Origin: Malurus cyaneus samueli | Taxonomy: Eukaryota; Chordata; Aves; Passeriformes; Maluridae | Assembly (NCBI GenBank): GCA_009741485.1 | Contig: CM019230.1 | Span: 8,513,675-8,577,674 of the forward strand | Reading direction: 5' to 3' | DNA: 64,000 bases | The notes under the pieces: generated by a model | The model's input: the letters and a program-made list of their open reading frames with translations, nothing else | Told to the model about the DNA's origin: nothing | Databases searched by the model: none | Shown here: piece by piece, positions 21,689-33,925 of the stretch | Layout: every line of letters starts with the position of its first letter | Numbering within the stretch: the first letter of the stretch is position 1 | Translations under genes and position numbers: made by a program

Positions 21689-24600
21689 TCATCGTCCCCC
21701 CCAGGCCAGCGCATGCAGCTGGTGGGCAGCGTCCCGCAGCCGCTTGCGGTACTCCAGATGGCAGTGCAGCCCTGGGGGGATGGATGTGAGCCCGTGCTGC
21801 AGCCCCCAGCACCCAGCAGCAATGGTCCCTGTCGAGTCACTGTCCCCACCATGCAGCACTGCCCTGGCACACAGGTCTTCCCAGCACCCACCGGCTGCCA
21901 GCAGGGCCTCCAAGGCCACCATGGGTGCGTCATGGCCACTACGCCCTGCCCATCCGTCCAGTGCCCAGCCTAGATACTCTGTGTCCCGCTCAGCTGGGGA
22001 GGGGAGGGATGGAACCTGCGGCGGGCCACGACCGTCCAGAAGCCCACGAGAGTCCAGGTACCTGCAGAGACATGGGGACACTGAGGTCACTGGGGACACT
22101 GGTGTCACCAGACAATGGGGTAACCAGTGACACTGGGGGTCACTGGGCTGTGGCTCTCCTGCAGCCCCTGTGACCCCAGATACCTGTGGGTACACTGGGG
22201 ACCATCAGGAAACCTGGGGGGCAGCATGGCACTGGGCACAATGGGGACACCAGTGACACCAAGAAAACCCAGTGCCCAGGAACCCCAGGGACACAGAGGT
22301 CACAGTCCCCAAGGATGGCACCTCTGGCAGGGACACAAGGGACACTGAGTGCAGCAGGGGCAGGATGGGCAATGCCAACCCGGTGGACTGGGCATCAGGG
22401 TCAGCAGTGACACCAGTGCTGTGACGTACTGCCAGGACTGGCAGAGAGCCTAGCTGGCTCTTCAGTATCCTTCCCAGCCCCTCCTTGTGCCACCAGTGTC
22501 CCCCCAGAACCTTCACAATGCCCCTCACCGGTGCCACGCCTCCCCAAAGAATGGCCAGGCAGCAGCATTGTCCTCCACGGCCACCTTGGTGCTCTCCACG
22601 TAGTCCCATGCCAGGGGCAGCACCCGCAGCAGCTCAGCCCCCCAGCGCTCTGAGGGCTCCCCTCGAATCCCCAGTGCCCCAAAGAGGGCCACTGCCAGTG
22701 CTCCAAGGTACCCTGTGGGGACAGGGGCTTCAGCAGGGTTCTGGTATCCCCTTCTGCCCTCCCCCACCAGTCTGGCACTCACCAGTGGGGTGGTGGTGGG
22801 TCATGCGCCCGCTCTCGATGCTCACCCGTATCAGAGTCGGCAGCTCCCAGGCATGCGGGTACCTGCACTGGCATCAGACCAATCCCCACTCCCCTAGTCC
22901 TGTATTTCTGGCCTCATCCCCATTCCCACATCATCCCCCTTGCCCTGCTGTCCTTGTCTCTGCTGTGCCCATTCTCCTAGCCCCATCACTTCCATGCCCC
23001 ATTCTCAGCTGTTCTTTGACCTGTGTCCCTCTTTCTTATTGTTGTCCCCATGTTCCTTGTGCCTGACCTCCCAGCTCCAGCACCACATGTCCCCAAGCCC
23101 TTGACCTTGTCCTCTCCAGCTCTACCAACCCCATGTCCCCACTGTCTCCTTTACCTCCCTACACCCTCACGTCCCTCTTACCCTACTCCCATCCCTTTGT
23201 GTCCTCATCCCTACAGCTCTGACACCCCCATTTCCCCAGCCCAAACATCCTCATGTCCCCACTCTCCCAGGTCTCCAACACCCCTTTATCCCCATCCCGT
23301 GTCCCCATGTCCTGTCCCTCCCTGTGTCCCAGTGTGTCATCCCTGTGTCCCCCATCCACCCATTCTGACACCCCCACATCCCCGTCCCCACCCTGTCCCC
23401 ATTCCCCCAGCTCTGGTAACTACATCCCTGTCCCTACATGTCCTTCAGTGTCCCTGTCCCCACCTGAGGCCGATGGCCAGGCTGCGCATGGCTGCCCCGC
23501 AGCCAGTGCCGGAGGGGTTGAAGGGGATGCGGTATCCCTCAGGCTCCCCTGGTCGCAGCTGTGAGGTGCCTGGGAGGACAGGAGGTATGAGGTTCCCTGA
23601 GCCCCCCTGCCTCTCCCCGAGATCCTTGGGCCCTGCTCACCTAGGATGCTGCTGGGTCCGGGCTTGCGTCCCTCCATGTCCCCCATGGCAGCCACATAGC
23701 GGTGGGCCAGCTCCTGCAGGAGGGGTTCCCCCTCCAGGCCTGTGCAGGGGTGTGAAGACACACCTGGGTTACCCAGACTGGCACGGAGGAGAAGGAGGGA
23801 GGGTGGGAGAGGCCCCATGCAGCCCCCAAAACTGAAGGGACCACCCCCAAAAATGTAGGGAAAGGGAACACAGCCCCACAGATCCCCCAAAACTGGAGGA
23901 GAAGCAGGACAAGTTCTGTGGAGAAATGAGGAATCCTCCTGAGCACCCCAAATTGAGTGAGAAAGGGGTACACATNNNNNNNNNNNNNNNNNNNNNNNNN
24001 CCTGCCAGGTTCCCAGGGAAGCAGAAATGTCTCAATTTCCAACACACAATATGGGAGGAAAGTGCACATAAATGAGGGAAAGAACATAGACACAGACAGA
24101 CACACACACATTCCCCAGCCCACCCCCACCCAGAAGAAATGAGACACACATCCCCCTAAGCCTCACTGGAAACACCTAAAAGGAGGATGAGAGGGGAATT
24201 AAGATGCCCCAAAGCCCCCTCCAGAGCTGGACAAGGGCCTCCCAAAGCCCCTCCCAGTACCTCCAGTTTGAGTCAGGGGTATAATGGGGACCTCCCTGAC
24301 ACAGCCAGGGCTGTAAGGGATTACCAACTGCACCCCAGACACCCACCATGCACCCTGGGATATAATGAGGATGCCCCCCTCCAGTGCCAGCCTGGGGTAC
24401 AATAGGGACCCCAACCCAGGGACGCCTCCCTTGTGTCACTGGGTGTCATGGAGTGTCCCCACCTGTGGCCAGGCCCTCGGCGGTGGCGAGGTGCAGGACG
24501 GTGTCATCGCTGACAGGCCACTCCGGGGGCTGAGGTGATGGCTGCCAGCCCCCCAGCTGGGCCAGCTCAGCGTGGATCTGGGGGCCGGAGGTGCAGTATT

Positions 24601-24759
24601 CCCAGCGGCCTGCACGGTACCCCAGCGCATCCCCCACCCCGCTCAGCACCATGGCCGCCTCGTAGGCTTCCACTGCGGCACCCTGGGGGAACAGAGGGTT
24701 CAGAGAGCGCCAGCGGCAGCGGGACCCCAGGGAACCCAGCACACTCACGTCTCCTCCAT
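21689..24759 (-). CDS. ADPRH: ADP-ribosylarginine hydrolase (ARH1-type), copy 1, seven exons
   Basis: Minus-strand exons: 24749-24759, 24463-24682, 23641-23739, 23464-23569, 22783-22862, 22529-22712 and 21689-22061, all with GT-AG borders and matching phases. With the intact form of exon 2 seen at 33003-33226, the product would be 358 residues, essentially the length of human ADPRH (357). The enzyme removes ADP-ribose from arginine using Mg2+. Metal-binding motifs are present: [14 protein letters not shown] in exon 2 and [13 protein letters not shown] in exon 7, along with [12 protein letters not shown] and GRSGHDAPM. The DD and DSD acidic residues favour ARH1 over the ARH2 (ADPRHL1) branch. 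Exon 2 here is four bases shorter than its duplicate (losses near 24677, 24533 and 24551), so this copy is frameshifted as assembled. A 25-N gap lies in intron 2. Confidence 0.9.
22880..23460. repeat. C/T-rich degenerate repeat in ADPRH intron 4
   Basis: Repeated TGTCCCCAT, CCCCATCC and CCTGTCCC words with irregular spacing fill this intron. A shorter variant of the same array is in unit 2 (31430-32020), where some segments differ. Confidence 0.6.
23976..24000. other. Assembly gap (25 N)
   Basis: Twenty-five N in ADPRH intron 2. The duplicate at about 32535 reads straight through from GGGGTA to CCTGCCAGG with no extra sequence, so the gap seems to hide nothing. Confidence 0.98.
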
Positions 24760-24954
24760 GGTGGAGCAGCTGCGAATGCCTGTCAGGCTCAGGGCATGGG
24801 GCCAGTGCTGGCCAGGGGCCCTTAAGGGGACCAGAACACCCCAGGGATGTAGGGTACAGGCTACTGCCCCCACAGTGATGGGGAGAAGCAGGGAGGGACT
24901 CCAGGCACATCCTGGTGGGGAGGCAGGGCAAGAGAGTGTTGAAAATTAATCCAC

Positions 24955-25365
24955 ACCAGAGGTTTATGTCCAAAAGGAGACAGAGGAGTCCCGTAAATTT
25001 ATTTCATGAATAAAGGGAGAGGTCATGGGCATTTCCCATGGGGTCTCTCAATTCATAGAGGATGCAGCCTCTTTTATCCCAATCTCACGGCCGCGGTTCC
25101 CTCTCTCTTTCCCCATTATCTGAGGTGCTTGAGAGGTTCAGGCTCCCTGAAACACCTGATGAAACCCCCCTTCTATCATACATTGCCCCCTTTAATATCC
25201 ATCTCTGTGTCTCTGCTTGTAGTCTATTAACATAGACTGGGGTAGCAATCAGTAGAATTTCTATGCAAATCCTTCCTATTGTTTCTTTCTATCTCCCAAT
25301 ATCAGCCTTATCTCACCACAGAGTCAGAGTCTGTTTGTAAAGACACAACCTTCTCATTCCTTTCA
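24955..25365 (-). mobile_element. LTR-like repeat, copy 3
   Basis: Same family as 8070 but more diverged from it. On the minus strand it begins TGAAAGGAATGAGAAGG and ends near GGACATAAACCTCTGGTG. It lies about 200 bp upstream of ADPRH exon 1. Confidence 0.5.
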
Positions 25366-26289
25366 AGAGGCTCCAGGGGGCCCAAAGGACATCAGGGGGA
25401 CTGGGGGGCTCTGAAGAGCAGCCAGAGAGGCATGGAGGGAGATGGAAGTGGTCTGTACCCAAAGAGGGTTTGAGGTAACCAGGTGGGCATGGAGGAACCT
25501 GGAGGAGACTCTAAGGGGCGTGGGAAACATTCAAAGGGAAATGAGGGATACCCCAAAAGGGGTACCCAGGCACATAAAGGGCCTGATGGAAATGCAAAAG
25601 GACCCTCAGAGGGGCCAGAGGCCTCCAAGGATTTAGGGCACAGAGGCCTGGGGTTCAGCAGCCCCAGAGGAGAGAAAAAGCATGGCCAAGGAAGTACGGT
25701 TCTGCCAAATATTTTCCTCATATTTTGCTCTGTGGGGCAAAAACATGGTCCTGAGCCTCTCCTTAATCTGTTCTGGCCTGGGTCCTGCACAAGCAGTTCA
25801 AAATTCCATGTTTCTGAGTGGGGAAACACAGCTCAGGCCAGGTCCATGTCATAGCGAATCCTGCTCTCCAGCACCAAGGTTTCATCTTGGTTTTGGGCCA
25901 AATATGGCAAATGAGGCACAAATCTTTGATCTGTTGGTAGAAATCTGGAAGGGGTATGGTTAGTAATAAAAAAAAGTGAATAATGAGTTTTAAATCCATT
26001 GTTATGATGGAAAAAAATTTAAAAGCCAACACTCTGGGGGACAAAAAGTGATGTTTCAGAGGCCTTTTTGTTTGGACACACAGAAATGGAGGTGTCATCC
26101 TGCATACTAAGAGGGGGTTCAGGACCCAACAAAGGAAGCTCTGGAGTGTATGGGTCAGGGGCAGGGCACCCCAAACCCTGTAGGCCAGCACCAAGCCAGG
26201 GGGATGGGACCCCAAGCACCATGAGATGGGGCTACGACACCCCCAAACTGCACAGGTTGGGCTAGGGCTTCCAAAACCCCCTGTCAGGT
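25366..26289. other. Intergenic, G/A-rich, nothing recognised
   Basis: GGGG- and AGGA-rich stretches at 25370-25660 suggest a degenerate repeat. No exon or known element was identified. Confidence 0.4.
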
Positions 26290-27100
26290 ACTAAAGCCTC
26301 CTCTTTCGTATTCTGTCTGAACTTGGTGGGCTCAAAGCTTATTTTAAGCTCCCAAAGACCTCTTTTTAGGGGCAAAGCCTTAATTTGTGGCAACAAAGCA
26401 TCCTTTGAGGCCACAAAACCGAGCTTCAGGGTTCAAACTCTCCATTTTCAAAGCTCAATTTTTTAGGGCTCCAAACCGTCCTTTTAAGACCCAAACCTTC
26501 TTTCGGAGGATCCAAAGCCCTCTTTTACCACTCAAAGCTTCCACTGGAGTGGCTAAACCTCTCTAGGCAGCATGGAGCTTCACTTCTTGAGGCCAGAGAG
26601 GTTCACCTCCATTGCAGGGTCCACAAGGTCATTTCTAGCATCTCACCAATTATTTTTTATGCCTAAAGCCTCATTTTCAGGCAAATCCATTTGACAGAAG
26701 GAGGTCCTGGTTGGTCCCTATTGTACCCCAGGCTGGCACTGAGGGGGGATCCTCTTATATCCCAGCCTCTCTTTTATTACCTGTTGCTTCTTTTAGTGCA
26801 CAATTTCATCTGCTGGGTCCAAACACTCATATGTCAGACAGAAATCCTGTTTAGGCTACAAAACTACATTGAGATGCTTCTAAACCTCATGTTTCCTTCC
26901 CAAAGTCTTAGTTTTGGCTTCCTAATCAGCTCTTTTTAGTTTACAAAGTCTCATTTTTAGTTTCCAAAGAATCTGCTTCAGTTCACAAATTCTCTTTTTG
27001 TGAGTTCCAAACAGGGTTTTTCCTCTCCAAAGCCTTCTTTTAAGCAATTTGGCTCTTGTCCCAGTTTAAGAAAAAAACAACCAAACCCCTGTTCTTTCTT
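26290..27100 (+). repeat. Degenerate 21-bp tandem repeat
   Basis: A long run of 20-22 bp units such as CAAAGACCTCTTTTTAGGGG, AAAGCCTTAATTTGTGGCAA and AAAGCCCTCTTTTACCACTC. The consensus is roughly CAAAGCCTCTTTTTAGGGTCC. A foreign patch interrupts it at about 26700-26765. Confidence 0.65.
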
Positions 27101-27304
27101 GCTTGGTCACAGTCTACAGGAATTCAAATGCCACCTCAGACGAGGTTTGGCTCTGAAGGCAAGTTTATGTTTGCATCTTAACCTCCAGTTGATGATTATG
27201 AAATAATAGAATTCTGAATAATTGGTGAACATGAGGGGCACCACCAAACTCCCACACTGGACCTCTGGAGAGCAGACTTCGCCTTTTCAAGAAGCTGATT
27301 TGGA

Positions 27305-28625
27305 AATTTCTTTGGGAAACAGCTCTTAAAAACAAAGGGGTACAGTAAGGATGGACACTTCAAAAAGTAATCTTGAGGGTGCAGAAGCAGGCTGTCCCTA
27401 TGTGCTGAAAGACAAGCTGTCAGGGAAGAAAACTGGCCTGGATAAACATGGAACTTCTAAAGGAACTAAGGGAGAAAAAAAGCGGATGTATCACCTTTGG
27501 AAAGAGGGGCAGGCAACTCAGGAAATGTTTAAGGATGTGGCGCTCATGTAGGAAAATAATTAGGGAGGCAAAAGCCCAATTAGAAGCTAATGAGGCCACT
27601 TTTGTGAAAGATAATAAAAAATATTTTTATAAATACATTAATTGCAAAAGGAGGAGGAAGGACAATCTCCATTCATTATTAGGTGGGGAAGGGAATCTCA
27701 TAAGTGAAGATGAGGAAAAGGCAGAGGTACTTAATACCTTCTTTGCCTCAATTTTCATCAGTTAGACAGGTCATCTCAGGCAACTGACCTGAGCTGGTTA
27801 TGGGGTCAGAGTGCAAATAGCCCCCCGTAATTCAGGAAGAAGCAGTTAGAGACCTGCTGAACCTCTCAGATGCACACAAGTCCATGGGACCGGCTGGGAT
27901 CCATCCTAGGTGAGAAGGGAACTGGCAAATGAGCTTGCAAAGCCAGTCTCCATTGTTCATCATCAGTCCTGGCTCACTGGGCAGATACAGATGACTGGAG
28001 GAGGTTGGCCAATGTGACAATGCACTGACAAGAAGGGCCAGAAGGAAACTCTGGGAAACTGCAGGCTGTCAGTCTGATATCGATGCCAGTAAGATTATGG
28101 AACAGATCCTCTTGAGTGCCATCACATGGCATCTACAGGATGGCCAAGGGGTCAGACCCAGCCAACTTGGATTTAGCAGGGGCAGGACCTGCCTGACCAA
28201 CCTGATCTCCTTCATGCAGTGACCCGGTGGCAGGGAAGGCTGTGGACATTGTCTACCTGGACTGTGCAGCAAAGCCTTTGACACCACTCACCACAGCATC
28301 CTCCTGGAAAAGATGGCATGGACATGTTCACTCTTCACTGGGTCAAAAACTGGCCAGATGACCGGCCCAGAGTGTAGTGGTGAATGGCACACATCCAGTT
28401 GGCAACCAGTAACCAGTGGTGTCCCCTAGGGAACCAGTGTTGGGCTCTGTCCTGTTTAATACCTTTATGAAGATCTGGATGAGGGTTTAATTCCTCCATC
28501 AGTAAATTTACAGCTGACATCAAGCTGGGAGCGAGTGTCAATCTGCTGAGGGCAGGAGGGCCCTGCAGAGGGACCTGGACAGGCTGGATAGAATGGGCTG
28601 ATCCACAATATGAGATTTAACAAGT
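27305..28625 (+). mobile_element. CR1 LINE, ORF2 remnant (unit 1)
   Basis: A plus-strand CR1 containing decayed pieces of the reverse-transcriptase ORF: YKYINCKRRRKDNLHSLLGG, EEKAEVLNTFFASIF, then RT parts resembling DFSKAFDTVSHSILLEKM and VVSPREPVLGSVLFN-like sequence, with stops and shifts between them. It is not functional. The 5' end is missing. Confidence 0.88.
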
Positions 28626-28823
28626 CAGAAGTGACATTATTAAAATTCCCTAGTCCTCCTGTCTGTTTATTGTTACTTAGGGAAAAATCTCTTACTTCAA
28701 GTACCTTTGCAATTGCAGAACAGGAAGAAAATATTTTAGGCTACAGTATCTTTAAAGGAAGAGTTTAGCAGTGGTTATTAATGTTATTAATAACATTATG
28801 ACAGATTAAGGTTTTAGTATTGC

Positions 28824-29700
28824 TGGTGATAGTATCCAGCAGCGATGTGAGGCACGGACTCCACATTGGTATGCAAAGATTTTTATTGCAAAAATCCAGG
28901 GTTTTTTAAACCATTAGCTTGTTTGGGTTTACATTCCTGTGAAGCACAATGAAGTGTCTTAGCCAACTATGTTAGGAATATTTGATGGTCAGAACCAACC
29001 ACAACATACCACAGTGTGAGCTCTCATTAGCTCTATTAGTTGCTTTCCAGGGTTAGAGGTTTTCCACCTGTAGTTTAGCTGAATCATTCCCAAATCCTTC
29101 TCTGGTTAGCAAAGTAAAAGGAGAGCAAGAGTTTTACAAGGGTAACAAGGCCTTGTTTTATAAGGTTTTATTTATCCACAGCAGTATCTGACTGCGAAAC
29201 CATATTCAACATGATATACTAAATCAAAGCAATATACAGACAAGCTCTAATCCATGACAAAAGTTGTCTTGAGAAAATCATTGAGTGTACATAGAGTGTG
29301 GTTCTTATCCAGTGGGCGCCTATGGGGAGAGACAGGTTCAGCCTGTTGATTGATCCCTAAATTCTCCCCATTCTTAACTCACTTCTACACTATTTCTTTA
29401 CACTTAGGTGGAGCTTGAGTGACTTCAGTTGTACATCTTATTTGGTGAGGGGCAGTTGTACCTTGGGAGTGGATATCTCAGATTAGTGGATATCTCAGTA
29501 TGAGATATATGAGTGGATGTCTCAGTATAGACCTGAGATAACCTTGGAATGGTGAAGTGCATCAAACCAAGGGGACTGATTTTGCCACAGTTGCCGGTTC
29601 AACAACAGTGCATCTTCCTGTATCTCCCTTGACTTTCAGGTGCTGTGCAGTGACCAGCTAGAAGTACCACTGAGTCCCCTCCCTGGCAGGGGTCTCCACT
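28824..29700 (-). mobile_element. Possible LTR (unit 1)
   Basis: On the minus strand a CAATAAAAATC poly(A)-signal-like motif is followed by a short tail that ends ATCACCA, which resembles an R-U5 end. The other end was not found, so the extent is approximate. Confidence 0.35.
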
Positions 29701-29999
29701 CCACTGCACCCTCTGTTTAATTCCCATTAGGCTGTATTGTGTGTGCTGGGTATGCTGACTGTGTTCCCTCCAGGGAGTAGCAATGTATTTTCCCCAGTAA
29801 TTCCTGTACCATTGACTTTTTGCTCCCAGTCATTTTCCCATAACTCTTAAGCAGGAAAATGAATAAAGACATCCTTACACAATGTCTACAGTGACAATTC
29901 AGACTTGTACAAAGTCACCCAGGCCAAGCACCACGAGCCTCCCCCAAAGCAGCATTTTTAGTGCCAAGTCTGTTGTTTTTACCTGTCCAAGACACACCC

Positions 30000-30180
30000 T
30001 GAGTGTCCCAAACCACTAAATGGAGGGTCCAGAGCCCTCTTTTAGGAAGAAAGCTCCATCATTAGAGCTATAAGCCTTGCTTCTAGACGTTAAGTCTGTT
30101 GGTTTACGGTCCAAAGCCTTATTTCAAGGTACAAACATCTCACTTAAGGCTCAAGCCTCATGTTCTTCATGTCCAAACCT
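30000..30180 (+). repeat. Degenerate 21-bp repeat, short array (unit 1)
   Basis: CCAGAGCCCTCTTTTAGG, CCAAAGCCTTATTTCAAGG and related words at about 21-bp steps, the same family as at 26290. Confidence 0.5.
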
Positions 30181-30399
30181 CATTGTGGATGAGTGGCCAG
30201 CTGACAGAGGTGTCCAAGTTTCTGTAATGCCTAAGTGCTTCCTTACTAGAGGCAGCACTCAGAGGAAAGACAGGGTAGTCTGCTGGTGCTCTTTGTGCAA
30301 ACTGATCCCTATTAGGGCACTTTTGGTACTTCCTGCATTCCTCTTCTTCCTCTCTGGCATTGCAGAAGTCAGATCATCTGCTCCTCCCTCATCCAGGTT

Positions 30400-30680
30400 G
30401 ACAATCTGTCCTTATCACCACTCATGGTGCAAGTTCCCTAGCCTAAGCACCACTCCTCCTGGTATGCTGTCATCTGCCAGCTTGCTGAGCTTCTCTTTGC
30501 CCCACATTAAGAAAGACATTAAACAGGGTCAATCCCTGACCCTTGGGAGACACCATTTGTTCCTGGCTCCATACTACTCTTCGTGCTGCTAAGTAGTACC
30601 CTCAGGGCCTGGCCATCAGCCCTTTTGAGTCACTAGTGACTTATCCATCCCATGTCCCTTCAACCGACTTGTGCTCCATA
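30400..30680 (-). mobile_element. CR1 LINE ORF2 remnant, inverted (unit 1)
   Basis: The reverse complement of the CR1 RT region: ATGCTGTCATCTGCCAGCTT and CATTAAACAGGGTCAATCC followed by GACCCTTGGGAGACACCA. The associated plus-strand open frame is an antisense shadow. Confidence 0.6.
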
Positions 30681-30900
30681 TTTAAAGAAACCAAATTGCT
30701 AGATGATACATGCAAGCATGCAGCTTTCAAAATCCCATCACACAAAATCATACAGTGGGTATTTCCACCATCTGCCTCAAAAATTAGGAAGAAGGAAATA
30801 CCCTGTAATTATTCATACAAGACCATGCCACAACCCACCAGTGAGAGGTATGATGTTCATTGTAAATTGTCATCAGGCTGAGCAAAGACACCGAATGATG

Positions 30901-31396
30901 TGTCAGGGAATTTTTTATGTTTTATTGTTGCCGTAACTTATGCTCTCTTAGGCATAACTCTGCCTAATATTTAGACTCAAAAGATGTTGCCTAACAAGCC
31001 CTTAAATTCTATAATAGGCTTCCCTGAGTGGTGGCTGAGAAGCCCTTAATTTCATACAGTACACTTCAATAAGTTCTCAACTCCCACAAAAGCTCCTCAA
31101 AAGTGCTGGCTAACAAGCCACAACACACTTCCATGAGCTCCTGACTCCCACAACAAACTTCAGTGGAGCACAGGGTAGAAAATCATAGCCATGCTTTGCC
31201 CAGACAAAAAGGAGAAGAAAATAAAGACAGAAAAAGGAGAGAAAAGCTTATCAGCAGTTCATAGATCCCATGTTGGTCTAGAATGGATGGTCTGGAGCTG
31301 GGGTCAAGATAAAGCCAAAGAGAAAGAGGAAAAAGAGCCAACTGGCTTCTTATAGTTAAGTTGGCTACTCCTACATAGAAATCAGCTGTGCATACA
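30901..31396. mobile_element. LTR-like repeat, truncated at the duplication junction
   Basis: Begins TGTCAGGGAATTT like the complete copy at 39432 and stops at 31396, where sequence switches abruptly to ADPRH exon 5. Confidence 0.5.
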
Positions 31397-33303
31397 CCCA
31401 GGCATGCGGGTACCTGCACTGGCATCAGACCAATCCCCACTCCCCTAGTCCTGTATTTCTGGCCTCATCCCCATTCCCACATCATCCCCCTTGCCCTGCT
31501 GTCCTTGTCTCTGCTGTGCCCATTCTCCTAGCCCCATCACTTCCATGCCCCATTCTCAGCTGCTCTTTGACCTGTGTCCCTCTTTCTTGTTGTTGTCCCC
31601 ACATTCTCTGTGCCTGACTTCCCAGCTCCAGCACCACATGTCCCCAAGCCCTTGACCTTGTCCTCTCTAGCTCTACCAACCCCATGTCCCCACTGCACTC
31701 TGTGTCCCTGTTACTCTTCCTCTGACACCCTCACGTCCCTCTTACCCTACTCCCATCCCTTTGTGTCCTCATCCCTACAGCTCTGACACCCCCATTTCCC
31801 CAGCCCAAACATCCTCATGTCCCCACTCTCCCAGGTCTCCAACACCCCTTTATCCCCATCCCGTGTCCCCCATGTCCCTGTCCCTCCCTGTGTCCCAGTG
31901 TGTCATCCCTGTGTCCCCCATCCACCCATTCTGACACCCCCACATCCCCGTCCCCACCCTGTCCCCATTCCCCCAGCTCTGGTAACTACATCCCTGTCCC
32001 TACATGTCCTTCAGTGTCCCTGTCCCCACCTGAGGCCGATGGCCAGGCTGCGCATGGCTGCCCCGCAGCCAGTGCCGGAGGGGTTGAAGGGGATGCGGTA
32101 TCCCTCGGGCTCCCCTGGTCGCAGCTGTGAGGTGCCTGGGAGGACAGGAGGTATGAGGTTCCCTGAGCCCCCCTGCCTCTCCCCGAGATCCTTGGGCCCT
32201 GCTCACCTAGGATGCTGCTGGGTCCGGGCTTGCGTCCCTCCATGTCCCCCATGGCAGCCACATAGCGGTGGGCCAGCTCCTGCAGGAGGGGTTCCCCCTC
32301 CAGGCCTGTGCAGGGGTGTGAAGACACACCTGGGTTACCCAGACTGGCACGGAGGAGAAGGAGGGAGGGTGGGAGAGGCCCCATGCAGCCCCCAAAACTG
32401 AAGGGACCACCCCCAAAAATGTAGGGAAAGGGAACACAGCCCCACAGATCCCCCAAAACTGGAGGAGAAGCAGGACAAGTTCTGTGGAGAAATGAGGAAT
32501 CCTCCTGAGCACCCCAAATTGAGTGAGAAAGGGGTACCCTGCCAGGTTCCCAGGGAAGCAGAAATGTCTCAATTTCCAACACACAATATGGGAGGAAAGT
32601 GCACATAAATGAGGGAAAGAACATAGACACAGACAGACACACACACATTCCCCAGCCCACCCCCACCCAGAAGAAATGAGACACACATCCCCCCAAGCCT
32701 CACTGGAAACACCTAAAAGGAGGATGAGAGGCGGAATTAAGATGCCCCAAAGCCCCCTCCAGAGCTGGACAAGGGCCTCCCAAAGCCCCTCCCAGTACCC
32801 TCCAGTTTGAGTCAGGGGTATAATGGGGACCTCCCTGACACAGCCAGGGCTGTAAGGGATTACCAACTGCACCCCAGACACCCACCATGCACCCTAGGGA
32901 TATAATGAGGATGCCCCCCTCCAGTGCCATCCTGGGGTACAATAGGGACCCCAACCCAGGGACCCCTCCCTTGTGTCACTGGGTGTCATGGAGTGTCCCC
33001 ACCTGTGGCCAGGCCCTCGGCGGTGGCGAGGTGCAGGACGGTGTCATCGCTGACAGGCCACTCCGGGGGCTGGAGGGTGATGGCTGCCAGCCCCCCCAGC
33101 TGGGCCAGCTCAGCGTGGATCTGGGGGCCGGAGGTGCAGTATTCCCAGCGGCCTGCACGGTACCCCAGCGCATCCCCCACCCCGCTCAGCACCATGGCCG
33201 CCTCGTAGGCTTCCACTGCGGGCACCCTGGGGGAACAGAGGGTTCAGGGAGCGCCAGTGGCAGCGGGACCCCAGGGAACCCAGCACACTCACGTCTCCTC
33301 CAT
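31397..33303 (-). pseudogene. ADPRH: ADPRH copy 2, 5' half only
   Basis: Minus-strand exons 33293-33303, 33003-33226, 32207-32305 and 32030-32135 are intact and in phase. They start MEET then [20 protein letters not shown], and include the [14 protein letters not shown] metal site and [20 protein letters not shown]. Exon 5 begins at about 31413 but is cut after YPHAW, where the 8.55-kb duplication joins unrelated LTR-like sequence. Exons 6 and 7 with the second metal site are absent, so this copy cannot give a full enzyme. Its exon 2 is the correct-length version and repairs the frame of copy 1, which suggests that the two copies represent one locus. Confidence 0.88.
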
Positions 33304-33504
33304 GGTGGAGCAGCTGCGAATGCCTGTCAGGCTCAGGGCATGGGGCCAGTGCTGGCCAGGGGCCCTTAAGGGGACCAGAACACCCCAGGGATGTGGGGTA
33401 CAGGCTACTGCCCCCACAGTGAAGGGGAGAAGCAGGAAGGGACTCGAGGCACATCCTGGTGGGGGAGGCAGAGGGCAAGAGAGTGTTAGGAAAATTAATC
33501 CACA

Positions 33505-33925
33505 TGCACCAGAGGTTTATGTCCCAAAAGGAGACAGAGAAGTCCCGTAAATTTATTCATGAACAAAGGGAGAGGTCATGGGCATTTCCCATGGGGTCTC
33601 TCAAATTCATAGAGGATGCAGCCTCCTTTTATCCCAATTTCCCGGCTGCAGTTCTCTCTCTCTTTGCCCGTTATCTGAGGTGCTTGAGGGGTTCAGGCTC
33701 CCCAAAACGCCTGATGAAACCCCCCTTCTATCATACATTGCCCCCTTTCAATATCCATCTCTGCGTCTCTGCTCAGGTAGTCTATTAACATAGACTGGGG
33801 TAAGCCAATCAGTAGAATTCCTATGCAAATCCTTCCTATTGTTTCTTTCTATCTCCCAATATCAGCCTTATCTCACCACAGAGTCAGAGTCTGTTTGTAA
33901 AGACACAACCTTCTCATTCCTTTCA
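33505..33925 (-). mobile_element. LTR-like repeat, copy 4
   Basis: Duplicate of the element at 24955, with the same ends and TTTATTCATGAA-type motif. Confidence 0.5.

Larger units (their letters stand above)
22846..31396. repeat. Tandem duplication unit 1 (8.55 kb)
   Basis: Repeated in direct orientation at 31397-39957. The left edge lies inside ADPRH exon 5 and the right edge inside an LTR-like repeat. The copies are near-identical, with mostly small indels. Confidence 0.95.

Noticed and set aside
23023..23835. 270-codon plus-strand Pro/Ser-rich frame
   Set aside because: It is antisense to ADPRH exons 3 and 4 and to the C/T-rich repeat of intron 4.
27305..28625. Intact CR1 element able to move
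   Set aside because: The ORF is broken by several stops and shifts in both duplicates and lacks its 5' part.
30077..30592. 171-codon plus-strand frame (and its duplicate at 38725-39120)
   Set aside because: Most of it is antisense to CR1 reverse-transcriptase sequence and the rest overlaps 21-bp repeats.
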